Shown here: piece after piece, positions 1-11,000 of the stretch
How the letters are laid out: each line of letters starts with the position of its first letter
Numbering within the stretch: position 1 is the first letter of the stretch
From: Phoronis australis
Lineage: Eukaryota; Phoronida; Phoronidae
NCBI GenBank assembly: GCA_002633005.1
Contig: NMRA01000157.1
Span: 348,073-398,453 of the forward strand
Length of the DNA: 50,381 nucleotides
Direction: 5' to 3'
The notes under the pieces: model-generated
What the model saw: only the letters and a program-made list of their open reading frames with translations
What the model was told of the DNA's origin: nothing
Databases searched by the model: none
Translations under genes and position numbers: made by a program

Positions 1-245
1 GATCTCATCTCGTTTTGTTGGGCAATTGAATGTAAGCCTTCCTTTCGTAACATGTGTCTACAACAACGATACAAATACCCGTGCGTACAATTTCTTCATC
101 TTTACCAAGGTTCCAGCCATCGTCATTGCTTGGCAAACACTAAAGTACCAAGACGAACTTCTGCGATGGTGATGTCGTTTGCCGTCGTCTTTGTCAGCGT
201 GTTGGGATTCATCCCGACATTGTCGAGTGAGTTCCATTGACAGCC

Positions 246-602
246 TCAAGGCTTAATGTTCTGCTTACACCATTCATCATAAATGTTGCATTGATGACAC
301 GAATTACAGTAGCAAGAAACTTCTGGAATTGCAAGGAACTCATTTTTAGTGAGGTGAGATACACGAGAGGTCGTAGCTCGACGAACAGTCTTCGGGGACG
401 CCAACGCTAGCACATTCAGTTCCACAATGGCTGCCACGGTCGTAGTCGGCTTGTGAGTAAAATGTGGCTGTATGGAGTTTTCATTCTCTCTGGCCCACTT
501 TTTAAAACCCTTACGTCTTGTGTCTTTACTTTGCTTCACAGTTTCTGGTGTTCTTGTTCTCACTTCACCCCCAATATCACCATATAGGGACCTTTGCCGT
601 TT
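246..602 (-). CDS. Possible terminal exon or gene relic, Cys-rich C-terminus
   Basis: An open frame of 118 codons runs from an AG at 603-604 (minus sense ...GGTTAG, possible acceptor) to a stop at 246-248. It is basic at the start (KRQRSLYGDIGGEV, then RRKGFKKWARE) and ends with a Cys cluster, CYCNSCHQCNIYDEWC. I do not recognise the family. A Cys-rich tail of this kind occurs in some transposon-encoded proteins, so a mobile-element relic is as likely as a host exon. No upstream exon was identified. The ORFs at 58-249 and 603-944 on the same strand show no recognisable features. Low confidence that it is translated. Confidence 0.25.
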   Translation of the reverse strand, partial: KRQRSLYGDIGGEVRTRTPETVKQSKDTRRKGFKKWARENENSIQPHFTHKPTTTVAAIVELNVLALASPKTVRRATTSRVSHLTKNEFLAIPEVSCYCNSCHQCNIYDEWCKQNIKP

Positions 603-603
603 C

Positions 604-1261
604 TAACCGCGAAGTAGTTTGGTGAGAATGTTGAACATTAACGATTTACTTCGACATTCAATAGCAAACAGACGTCGTATTCGGACAGAGTGGTATAGCT
701 TTTCTGGCGCATGATTGCTAAACAGTAGTGGTGTTGTGCTATATGACAAATTTCTGTGTGTGACCGAGTCATCTTGGTTATTATTGTTAGCAACTTTTTT
801 ATGGAGACTTACTGAATGTCGCAATCCAGTTCGATATCTGAATTTCCTCCACTGACTGGCACCCAACAACGCAGACCTCCTCCCGATTTCGCTGAACGCA
901 GTAACGTATCTATGCTGAACAACGTGGAACAATTTCATTTTCATACTTCACAGAAACTAATTTCTTTCTGTTAATGATGATTTTTTCCAGAATATTCTAT
1001 GTTTTAACAACAAAAAACGCGACAATGATATTTAAAACATGACTATGTGTCCTTTGATGAGTCTTATGCCGTCATGTCGTATCTATGACTGATTTTAGGG
1101 ACACCTATGCCGTTTTTTCTTAGCCAGGTTAAACAAGACATTGCTGTGACTTCAAACCAACGTTTTTTCTTCGAATAATACCTGTAATTAAAATTTATAG
1201 CAATGCTATTTGACAATAAACGATAAAACAAAAATATGGAAAACCATGACGGCGACATCCC
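604..1261. other. Non-coding, nothing recognised
   Basis: AT-rich sequence without a convincing exon, RNA gene or repeat match elsewhere in the window. Confidence 0.4.
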
Positions 1262-1515
1262 GTTGCTCCCAACTTGTTCGATTGTATAGCCCAACAACGA
1301 GTTGGGAAGTTTACCCCCCGTAGCCAATTAACTCCATTCTGGCGTTGATGGTTGGAGGGCCTGCGCTCTCTTGTTTGATAATTGCACTAATCTCCGATCA
1401 GATCGTATCTAGCCTGACTGGGGTGGGCTGATAAAAATGAAAGTTAAGTTAAGCCAGATATTATCGCACGTTCAGCACCCCTCACGTCTGGAAAAGTTAC
1501 TGAACGACAGGACGT
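1262..1515 (+). repeat. Interspersed repeat, short copy (partner at 49554-50037, opposite strand)
   Basis: This stretch is closely similar to the reverse complement of 49554-50037. Shared landmarks in order are the hairpin CCCAACTTGTT...GAGTTGGGAAG (1268-1310), 'TAGCCAAT', 'TAACTCCATTCTGGC', 'TCTCCGATCA', 'CGTATCTAG', 'AAAAATGAAAGTTAAGTT' and 'CCAGATATTATCG'. Compared with the right copy it lacks ~220 bp between the last two landmarks. Element class is unknown. Confidence 0.7.
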
Positions 1516-2221
1516 TGTAATGGTACAGAAATCACTACGGCTGGGTATAGTGAAAATGCAGAAAACGTGACTTGAAGCCTTAGAGAGTGCAAAAAATGTG
1601 CACTTCAGTGGAAAATGAACCCACAATAGGGCGGTTCGACAAGTTTTTTTAGGGACTAGTGGTGTCACAAAATTTGTCACAGGAAATGAAATTCTTCATG
1701 GTTTCACTGAGACAACAGGGATGGGTTGGTAATGGAACAATCAAAACCACAATTTGTAAGTTTAGTACACTACTGGAGACGCCATTGATAAAAGAATAAA
1801 GGAATGTTGAGAGTTGATGGGAGTCCTTGGTTTAGCGCAATTGTGATCCTGGAAGATGTAATTTCGGTGCTGTCGTGGCAACTCCGCCCGCACGACTTCA
1901 ACTCACTCTACGATCAGCCAATTTTGAGGAAGTCTTATGGGCTTTCTAGGTGCATCCTCCTTGTTTCTCTGTCGGGATGTCTGTCTTAGTAACGTTTGGT
2001 TTTCCACGCGTGTCCTCGATTTCTACTTCCGCACTAGTACTGTCTTCAATTTTGCACGCGCTAAGACTCAAGTATGTTGCTCCATAGACTATAGTACGTT
2101 GTCTATAATCTATGGTTGCTCATGACGCATGTGGAATGCAGTTTAGTTCGGGTCTTCGGGTACAGACATTTGACCCTGGATCCGCAATGCATGTTGCAAA
2201 CTTTGCACACTTGGTTAGCCC

Positions 2222-2520
2222 CAGGATGGTATAAATTTGACTAACTTCGGAACAAAGGTATCTCAGAAATGGTTGATGGGATTCATAGGAAAGTTTTAGA
2301 TACTTTGCTTAAGGCAAGGATTTTAATGTGATGTTAGAAATTGTTTCAAAGTTCTCCAATGTTGCATGAAAAGCTATAAAAACAGGACTTTTGTGATTTT
2401 CATGAAAAAAAATCAAAATTTGCATAAACAAATAGTAGACCAACGAATTGACAATATAGAAAAGTTTAACAGCTGTTTGAGGTTTCATCTTCAACATTAT
2501 ATCATATGAATTTTGGCCAC
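2222..2520 (+). repeat. Interspersed repeat family C, copy 1
   Basis: It resembles 9850-10200 and 21545-21860. Landmarks are 'CTAACTTCGGAAC', 'TATCTCAGAAATGG', 'ACAGGACTTTTGTG', 'TTTCATCTTCAACATTATAT' and 'GGCCACGTTATGCCACTGTT'. No terminal repeats or ORF are visible. It looks like an old non-autonomous element. Confidence 0.55.
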
Positions 2521-2575
2521 GTTATGCCACTGTTCTGCTATCTGTGTTGTCAAAACAACATGATCACGTGGTCCG

Positions 2576-2985
2576 GTTGCATGAAACAGTCCCAAATAGG
2601 GACTCAACTAAGCTCCCTAAATCTTTTTCGTATTTCCTTAGTTCTTCAGGCACAGATGTAGTATTTTACCAACAATGTTATCTTTATTATGAGCTCTTCT
2701 TTGACTAGTGGCGTTTTCTGATAACATACCTAAAAACTAAGCCCTTAATTCAATCAAAATAATTAGGGACTTAGTCCTTAAATTGCAGGGGCGTTGCACG
2801 AAAAGATCTCCTATTTATTTTCAATAACATGGAGAATTCAATGCATAGCACTCTCTCGATTTGTATCAAACCCAAAAATTGATATAGCAATGATACTCAA
2901 ATAGCATAAGATAGGACAATCAGTGTTTTCACTAGTCCACAAACACGCAGTACTGAGCTTAGCTGTGACCCAATTTGGGAGCACT
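2576..2985 (-). mobile_element. MITE family A, copy 1 (terminal inverted repeats)
   Basis: The element starts GTTGCATGAAACAGTCCCAA and ends with a decayed inverted copy around 2955-2985. Its interior matches the reverse complement of 14100-14525, for example 'TAAGCTCCCTAAATCTTTT', 'CTATTTATTTTCAATAA' and 'GACAATCAGTGTTTTCAC'. It has no coding capacity, so it is a non-autonomous DNA element. Confidence 0.7.
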
Positions 2986-3480
2986 GATCGACACAGGCGT
3001 ATTTGAATGCCATTGAACTGTTTAAAACGTGTGTTTCAACAAAAGCGCTAATAGACCTTTTGGGAGATAAGAAATTGTATGGATTTTTGTCCCCTTTTTT
3101 ACGCCGTATTGGTAAACTCTACTGTGCACAGCGGGAACCTGCTTGAGGTTTGACCTCGCGCTGTGTTTCCACACAAACTCGCGCCGCATGTAGTCTGCTT
3201 CGTAAGTGCAGTATCAACTATTTATTGTTATTAAGGTGAGGTTCACAGCAAAAAATCTCCCAAATTTCATTTAAAAAAATAATTGCCAATTTTGCTCTTT
3301 TGTCGTTTTTCAAGAGCTTCTAACAGCAAGGTGAACACCGCCACGGGGATACTTTAGCAAGGGTACAGAACTTGAACATAGAAAATCATTAACGTGGTGC
3401 TAAACACTTTTTACGGAAAATAAAAAAAAACGCCCGCCATATTGTGTGCTAAATTGATGAGATTTTGTTTATTGATTTCA
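2986..3480. other. Non-coding upstream of the 105-aa ORF
   Basis: No exon or repeat match was seen. The sequence TTTATTGATTTCAG ending at 3481 is a good splice-acceptor context, so an upstream non-coding exon of the next gene may lie here. Confidence 0.3.
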
Positions 3481-3528
3481 GATAACAAAGTAAGCTTAGC
3501 ATACTCAGTGGAAAGACGTAGCGGTGCC

Positions 3529-3846
3529 ATGGGCAAGAAAAATACATTCGAAAAGCTGGTGAAAAACTTCTCAGCACCACTCTACGTGGTGCTGACGAGC
3601 TTGGTAATCATACTTCTGATGCTGAATGAAATGGACGTGCAGAAACCAACGTGCCAGGACTGCTCGGAGAAGAAGGAGTTGCAAATTCTGTACGAAACGC
3701 GTATGACTGTGCAATTGGTCATCCTCGCTATGGCCGTATTCAACCTAATTATTGTACTGTTGTACAGCGCAGGGATATTTTGGAAGTTCATTGCTGTTAG
3801 AAGCGAAAGTGCGAAGGCGAAAGGTGTCGGTTTGATAATTGTATGA
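3529..3846 (+). CDS. Small two-pass membrane protein, 105 aa, unknown family
   Basis: The ATG at 3529 lies in a strong start context (GGTGCCATGG) and opens a 105-codon frame. Residues ~16-33 (PLYVVLTSLVIILLML) and ~60-88 (TVQLVILAMAVFNLIIVLLY, then SAGIFWKF) are hydrophobic enough to span a membrane. Between them is an acidic/Cys loop with CQDC followed by SEKKE. The N-terminus is basic (MGKKNTFEKLVKN), as is the segment after the second helix (VRSESAKAKG). An earlier ATG at 3457 lies upstream of a probable splice acceptor ending at 3481, so 3529 is the better start. No signal peptide or catalytic motif is visible. A possible AATAAA is at 4114. I do not recognise the family; it could be a small integral membrane protein or one exon of a longer gene. 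Confidence 0.5.
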   Translation: MGKKNTFEKLVKNFSAPLYVVLTSLVIILLMLNEMDVQKPTCQDCSEKKELQILYETRMTVQLVILAMAVFNLIIVLLYSAGIFWKFIAVRSESAKAKGVGLIIV

Positions 3847-4217
3847 TTGATCTTGACAGTATTTCGAGTGAGAGAGAGAGAGTAAATGTGGCCGCAGGCT
3901 CTGCGCAGACCAAAAGCTACTTTACGATTGGCCAACTGGCTCACTATACCCGGGCTCAAGCATATATTTACCCACTGACTGTTCGTGAAAAAAATCTTTA
4001 TTCATAACTGGAGCTTATAGGGGATCCAATAGTGTTAAGGTTTCGAATAGTCTCAAGTGGCCCAAACTGTCTACTCGACGCAACCTTCACACGACCACAT
4101 CTAATTTCAAAGTAATAAACAATGTAAACAACGCCTCTGTCAAAAAATATTTGATCTATATACAAGACAAGGCCATCGTACTGGTTTGAGATCCCCACCC
4201 CATATGCAATTCCTCCG

Positions 4218-4612
4218 TTGTTCAGTCAGGCATTCAGAAGGTCTACAGTTATGATGTGCATCAACAACTGGAATTCTCTTCCAGTCTCTGTTAAGGAGTG
4301 CAACTCTTTTATGAGTATAAAAATAATTTTAGAACTGTTTTTCATAATTTTGAAAACTCAACAGCCCTGTCTCAATTCTCCCTTGCCCGCGAAAACGAAA
4401 TATCATTGTACAGATCAAGATGCGGTCATTTCCTCAACTCCTACAAATTTAAGCACAAATCAAGTAATGTCTCTCCAAACTGTAAATGTGGTGAACATCA
4501 ATCTTGTCCTCATGTTTACTTCAAATGTCCCCTCATTGAATACCTGAGAGACTCACTCTTTCCTGCACTCAATGATGAACCAATTAATTGTATATGCTCT
4601 CAATTCTTGTAA
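4218..4612 (+). pseudogene. LINE (non-LTR retrotransposon) 3' relic: end of reverse-transcriptase ORF
   Basis: Two overlapping frames together give the end of a LINE ORF2. The first frame carries NNWNSLPVSVKECNSF (4263-4310). After a frameshift the second frame carries YEYKNNFRT, RSRCGHFLNSYK and a Cys/His motif CKCGEHQSCPHVYFKCP (to ~4535), then IEYLRDSLFP. W-N-x-L-P near the end of the RT region and a CxC...H...CP cluster after it are common at the 3' end of many non-LTR ORFs. The frame break and missing 5' part show it is dead. Confidence 0.65.
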
Positions 4613-4690
4613 TAATATCCCTACTAAAGTTACATTGTTATTGAAATCAAATAGATGTTGCAATGCCGTGCAGTTACCGACGAATGAAAA

Positions 4691-4977
4691 TATAAAATAG
4701 TAAAACTAGTAAAATCAAAATGACGAGCGTCGGTACTAAAACATATCAAAATACCCCCACGTGTCGAACGATGCGCTCTTTGTCAAGGGTGTGCTACAGA
4801 CTGCTGAGTACGTGTAGATAGATGTAAATAAAATGGCGCAGGGGACCACACAGTGACATGCAATAAACGTGAACAATATGAACACAACAGGACATAGCAA
4901 CTACCAGTGGTAGTTGTACCGGCCGATTTTAGTACCGACGCTCGTCATTTTAGTTTTACTAGTTTTACTATTTTATA
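4691..4977. mobile_element. MITE with ~50-bp terminal inverted repeats
   Basis: The left arm, 4691-4741 (TATAAAATAGTAAAACTAGT..., then GACGAGCGTCGGTACTAAA), is almost perfectly inverted at 4927-4977. The 185-bp interior has no ORF. TA at both ends is compatible with a TA target duplication. A 14-bp word ACATTGTTATTGAA occurs on both sides (4633 and 4977), so a neighbouring duplication or nested insertion is possible. Confidence 0.85.
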
Positions 4978-5412
4978 CATTGTTATTGAATGGTAGTCTG
5001 AACATTGACCTTGTTCTCAATGAATTCCTCCTCAATGTTAGTAAATTTTTATGCATCGCTTTTAAATATTGTTGCTTCTGATTTCCATACAAGTATCTTT
5101 ACATGTTTTTGTTTTTATATGTTCCTAATAACGTATCTAAATATTGGAATACTTATATTAGCTACTACTTACATGTATATACAAAGATTTTGGAGAATTC
5201 TCCAAAATCCACTCGGGCTCTAGAAAACGGGGGATAACGACTGAGAACATGTAACAATATATATTTATAACCCAACATTAGCCTCAAATGGCCAATGCAA
5301 CCGTGTAATAACCCATTTAGTTATCTCACTGGTGAGATAACATTATTTTTTATGAGTTCAGTTATTTAGTTCACGCTTACTTTCACGATCACGGTTTCGA
5401 ACCCGGGCGTGC

Positions 5413-5551
5413 GTTCAGTAGACGCTAGGACCTACGCTAGGACCTAGCTAAAACCTAGTCAAAGTCACGTGTTCTCATTTAAAATACACGGCAATTTCTC
5501 ACTTTATCTCGCGAAGTCTTGCTTTTTAGCGAGGTCCTAGCGTTACTGAAT
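5413..5551. mobile_element. Short foldback element
   Basis: TTCAGTAGACGCTAGGACCT near 5414 is inverted as AGGTCCTAGCGTTACTGAA near 5533-5551. The total length is ~140 bp and there is no coding content. It looks like a mini-MITE. Confidence 0.6.
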
Positions 5552-7480
5552 GGGAGGCAAGCCTCAAGAGTTTCGGGTCGCCCACTTTATCACTACACCC
5601 AATGAGATAAATATAACTAGAGTTGAAGTCACGTGGTTTTCGTTGAGCGGAGTGGTCCGCCATCTTGCTGATGAACCATGTTCATTGAGATGCGTGTGTA
5701 CTGTGTAGTATCTAGGAACTAATATTGGTAACAACACGAGATTTCTAGTAAAAACTCGTAGCTTTAATGTTAGTATCATCAAGTACAAACTAGGATTTTT
5801 TGAAAATCATCCAAGAAAATCATTACATGCTTGAACACAGAATTAAATGGTCTTTATAGCAGAAAACATAAAAACTGATAAAGTTTGATTTCTAGTATAA
5901 AGATTAGACCCAGAATCAATTATATAATTTTTTGTCTTCTAAGGTTTAATAATTTCCATAAAAACGATATTTTAATTCAGTGAAATTTTTCTCTCGTGTT
6001 CTCTCACTTGTAAATCACCGATCTCCAATTTGAATGCGGGTATCGTGTCGTCGGGATCCTTTGACTTCAGCATTATAGTCAGTTACTAGTGGTAACCTAC
6101 TTTAGCAGATGATATTTTCCCGGTCGAAGCTTAGCGTGATAAAATGTGTAGTAAGCTATAATAGTTCCTAAACCTTAATTTATAGATTCACTTTATTTCT
6201 ATTTTGTTTAAATTTTCTATTGATTTTGAGTAAAAGCATTATTTGACAAAAATATCTCGGCTTTTCGAAAAAGGTCACGACCTCCGACCCCGGGCCTCTG
6301 AAGAATTAAAAAGGGGCCACAGGTTTCTCGTTGATTTTTATTTGGTTAGGGTTCTCAATCTTTATTCTTTGCTTCAGTATGAACACTATTCTTTTGTCTA
6401 TAAATGTTCTTAAAGTTTATTTGCAAGAAAATTAGCACCTTTTCCAACTGAAAATCCTTATTCTGCCGAGGTTTGCTGGATATCATCGAACTAGACACGT
6501 AAATACTGTGCTGTTGTAAAACCTTTTTTGTTACTGTAACGTGAATACGCACGCGCAATTAAGTACACGTTCACATCGCTTTGCGTGAATCACATCACTG
6601 TGTCTGTGATATGGGCGGCCGACTCCAGCCACTTTCAGGCTACTACGAACTAAACTATCCCTAAATCCAACGTAATTGAGTTCTCTAATAGCCTAGTTTA
6701 ACGCAGAAAACTCGTCGATGGAAGGTGATGACGACAATTTTAATATACCAGCACGAAAACAACAGCAGAACAGACCCTCATAGTAAACTCGAACGTACTG
6801 GAAGCAAAATGGCGGGAAATTCTTAACCCCTTGAATGTCACTTCCGGAGTGGGGCACGACAAATAAATAGAGTTATAGGAAGCCGTAATTAACTGAAACA
6901 TATGTCATGAAAATGACATGAAAAAGGTTGCGTGCGAAGTAAATACATTTTTTTATTGTTTCACTTGCTTGGACAAATTATTTTGGGCGCGTACGTGCTA
7001 TTAATGACATTTTACACTTTCAAATAATTGTTACATTAAATTTTTATGAAATGTTCAATGTTCATAAAACTTAAAAGCATACGTACTCTTTTGAAACTAC
7101 AACCGTTTATTTGTTACGACTGATACAACATGCAATGTATATATTTCGTTGCTTTTGGAATCGGGCTTTACGAGTGATTTTTTAAAATTGTTGTCACATC
7201 AAGACTTTGCAGTACAGCCACGTGATGTTCATAAAATCTTAAGGCGATTCATGCAGTAAGATATTATGCTTTTTAAAAATATTACTAACGGTAAGCCACC
7301 TATCGGCCTTCTTGCACACTTAGGTGGCGCTGCAATACATGATTAAATAAGTTGAAATAGAATTGCCCTGCAATCGGTCCGACCAACAAGAAAAGGAAGT
7401 GGTAAAATTAATGTCGTATTCAATGGTAAATTAAATATTGGGGTGAATTTCGTCCAGGTGGCCGAATCAGGCTGTTCAGT
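5552..7480. other. Non-coding, nothing recognised
   Basis: About 1.9 kb of AT-rich DNA with no convincing exon, RNA gene or repeat shared with other parts of the window. Confidence 0.35.
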
Positions 7481-7484
7481 CCCT

Positions 7485-7650
7485 GTCACCACGCGCACGG
7501 CAGGTCGAAACCAGCCGCTCCCTGTCGCGCGACACTAGTGGTCGAACCGCACAAGTTGCCCTGTCCCTGTCACCATGCGCACGACAGGTCGAAACAAGAC
7601 GCTCTCTCTATCACCACGCACATGTCAGGTCGAAACGGGTTGCTCTGCCC
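7485..7650 (+). repeat. Degenerate GC-rich minisatellite (~50-bp unit, ~3 copies)
   Basis: The core CCCTGTCACCACGCGCAC followed by GGCAGGTCGAAAC recurs at ~7491, ~7560 and ~7605 with divergence. It is much more GC-rich than its surroundings and lies 220 bp upstream of the first coding exon of the next gene. Confidence 0.7.
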
Positions 7651-7869
7651 CTGCCAGTAAATGGGCACAAATACAATACTTAACGCACAAGCAGACTTTC
7701 AGACTAGTGAACTTTGTAGTTGTGAATCAGTGACTTCGGAGTAGTGAATATACTGAGTGGCGAGCGGTGAAGACCTTCGCAACATCACATGTTAACCAGC
7801 AAATCGTACCACAAAGGCAAAGACGGAAGTACCAACTACGTGACATAATGTATCAGTGCGCAAGTCATC

Positions 7870-8003
7870 ATGGACTCCAGAACGGCGAAAAAGTCGCCTA
7901 CTCAGAATGAGTCCAGGGCCTTAAAAACACCAAGCTCTCAGAAAATTTATCCCGCGGTAGGCCTATCATTTGATTGGGAGCATTTTCGGACATTAGGCAG
8001 CAG
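7870..8003 (+). CDS. Exon 1 of the RRxS/RVSF gene
   Basis: The ATG at 7870 follows ~200 bp of plausible 5' UTR. It encodes 44 codons plus 2 bases (MDSRTAKKSPTQNES... ending FDWEHFRTLGS). The donor CAG|gtaaac is good. This exon is short and easy to miss. Confidence 0.65.
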
Positions 8004-11000
8004 GTAAACAAAGGAGTGAGATATAGTAAAACGTTGCTTTTAGTAGTACACGCATTTTCGCCGGGTGGGAACCTTAAATTTATGTAGGCGCCTAGAGAAA
8101 TGTCCAGCTGAATTTAAATAGCTTTGAAACCTCATATCTTAGGAATGGCTAATCCAGGAATATTCCTGGACTGCGCCTTTACAACATTAGTGTTCAAATA
8201 AAAGGTTCAAGTCCATTGCCTCAGGGCTCACCCTGGACGCGTCACTCTTCCCGCCAAAAACACATTAAGTTTCTAGTCAACTTACCTCCAGTCGGGTAAA
8301 ACGCGACTCTGGTTCTTGTTTCTGGGGTTTCTGTTTCATATGTTAACACTTTAAACACACTAAGTCTGTTGGACACAACTTTTTGAAAAAAGGCACACTT
8401 TTTATCATCAGGTGCGCCTAAAGGACACAGATTCAAGCCTGGTCAGGAACTTCCCTGTTAATCCATTGGACTCGTGTGAAAGTTTAACCATTACCATTGC
8501 CTTATATCGGCACAGTAATCCTTAATGTGTTTTTTAAGTGGTCAATTTTTGCGTGCTAGTGGCTAACAAAAGTTAGATTTCACGATCTTTATGGAAAGAC
8601 TCAAAATTTGAATGGAATGAAAACGAAATTCGGCCATGTTACTGGCACCCTTGTTTTTTATGAATGTTCCTATTTTTGCTACGTTTTACTAAAACGAATA
8701 TGCATGTTCCGACGTGATCCAGCGGTAGTGCTGTAGTGGTAAAATTAGAGGTAAGTAGGCGCCCAAAGCCCACCGTATCACCTTGAGCACTGAACGTAAC
8801 TTACGGTGCGTAGGTGCTACGTTCAATTGCCAAAAGGTGGTTGGCTGCGCCTACGTGCGCCTATGCCCTACTACAGCTTTGCCCACCGGCGGGGTGCATT
8901 GATAAGTGAAAAATGAAATTCTACAGGCTTTCTTTCAGATACATTCTAATTTGACAAAGGAACAACTTGAGACCAACGTGATGCTATAAATCGCCCTGAG
9001 TTTATTTTTTTTTTGAGACGTAAGGAGAGTTAGTAGCCGATATGACTAATTTGAAAACAGTAAAATGGGTGCCCAATGTTTGAACGGCGACAGATGAACG
9101 TCACGCTCATTTATCATCGCATCTACGATACGGAATTGAACCATATCTGATCGCCCAACACGACACACGTAAGGTATATACTGATATCATTGTTTCGACT
9201 TCAATTAGTTCTTTATAAAGCAGACGAACCTAATCAAATTTGTCTTACTATTAAATTTTATAACACTTAATCATAATTTGTCACATTATGTGCTAAGCCC
9301 TGAATTTTTGTGGCAGTGAATTTATGCAGACAGTAAGCATACGACTTCAGTGCCGTTTCTGGGACTTGACAGTCTTCAGTAAAAATGGAACTTATGCTGG
9401 CAAAGGGAAGTACAAAGTAAGTGCGACATCCCTCCCTTTATCAATTGGATAACAGCTACCCACTGAGATTTCACACCTCGGCCTGTTTAACCGACCAATT
9501 CACAAATTGTGATAATCATGTGCGCCGCATAATCAAATGCTGGGTAAAAGGTACACGGTACTGTAGACCAAGATCTGCAACGTTACCGTTTTGAAAGACA
9601 GGTTCTCGCCAAATTAGTCCTAAGTCTTAAAAAAGATGACGTTGATATTCAGGCGATAATTAATCTGTGTTGATCAACACTCGTCAGCCTGTAGTATCCG
9701 TGGGCGGCGCACCATAAGGGGCTGGGAGGGGGGGGCTAAAGCCCCCTCTTATTTCAGTGCTGCGTCGCCCATGTATACTGGCCAGATTGTATTGTGACCC
9801 TACTGCCAAAGTACGACTGGTCCAAGTAACAGTGTTCAACTATTTAAGGTTATGTAGGACCTTCCAAGGAATAAAATCTAAATTTAGCTAACTTGGGAAC
9901 GTTATACCTCAGAAATGACTGTTTGCATTAACATGAAACTATCAGATAGTGGGCGTCATGCATGGTTCTCCTAAACGCTAAGAAATATTTAAAGGTTACT
10001 TTTTTCCATAAGGAACTATACAAAAATAGGACTTTATACGCAAAAATAAAACGAAAGGGAAGTGATTATTTAGAAAACTGTAGCGGAGATTTCGAGATTT
10101 CATCTTGAACATTTATATCTAGGAGAAATTAGGTCATGTTACCGAAACCGTTGTTTCGCTATCAGTGTTCCTGTTTTAGTTTTGCAAAGTTTCACCTAAC
10201 AGACATGGTCACGTGACCAATCAATGTCAGACTGATGAAAAGTCAGATATCAAATTCTGCTGACTTTTTACTGTGTTAAAATCTGTAGTTTGTAAATACT
10301 TGACAAAACACTCGGACTTGTCGATATGGTTTTATATAACCTCAGAAGTTTTGAATTGTAGGGCTATACCTGACTGCTAACGGAATTCGAATAGTTGGAG
10401 GACAAAAAAAAAATCATGTCAAACAGAAGAAGAAACTCCGATGAGGTTGGCGCCTCCCTGAAGAACGTTCGCCGTCAGCGTCTTCTGGAGCAGGAGATGA
10501 ATCGAATCGATGGAATGTGGGATCAAAAAGTGAAAGCGATGACGAAGACCAAGTTAGATCTGACGTACAACTTGACAGGCCTCATCGAAGACATGAAAAG
10601 CGCCGAGTATCTCCACAGTGGCTTGACGGGGGACGAACTAAAGGCACACAGAGAACAGTACTACAGCAAAATTAAGAAGATTAAAAGTTTAAAGATGGAC
10701 AAATATTCTCTGCGTCAACCCGATCCCGCTGATCGAATGCCATTGCCGCCAATATCATTGCAAGCAGAAGGCAAAAGTGGTCTTGGTGCTCGCCAGTCTT
10801 TCAATAAAAAGACACCAAGAAGAGTGTCGTTTGGCGGTGTAACAGACATGCCAACTTTACAGGAAACTGTTTTCGAAGGCAAACGTTCTTCGTCGCCTTC
10901 AGCTGAAGACGCGCCTACAGAAGGCGAATTGAACGAGGACTTGAACGGCGAACGACGCAATTCATTACCAGAAAGTGCAACGCTGCCGCCATTACGCAAA

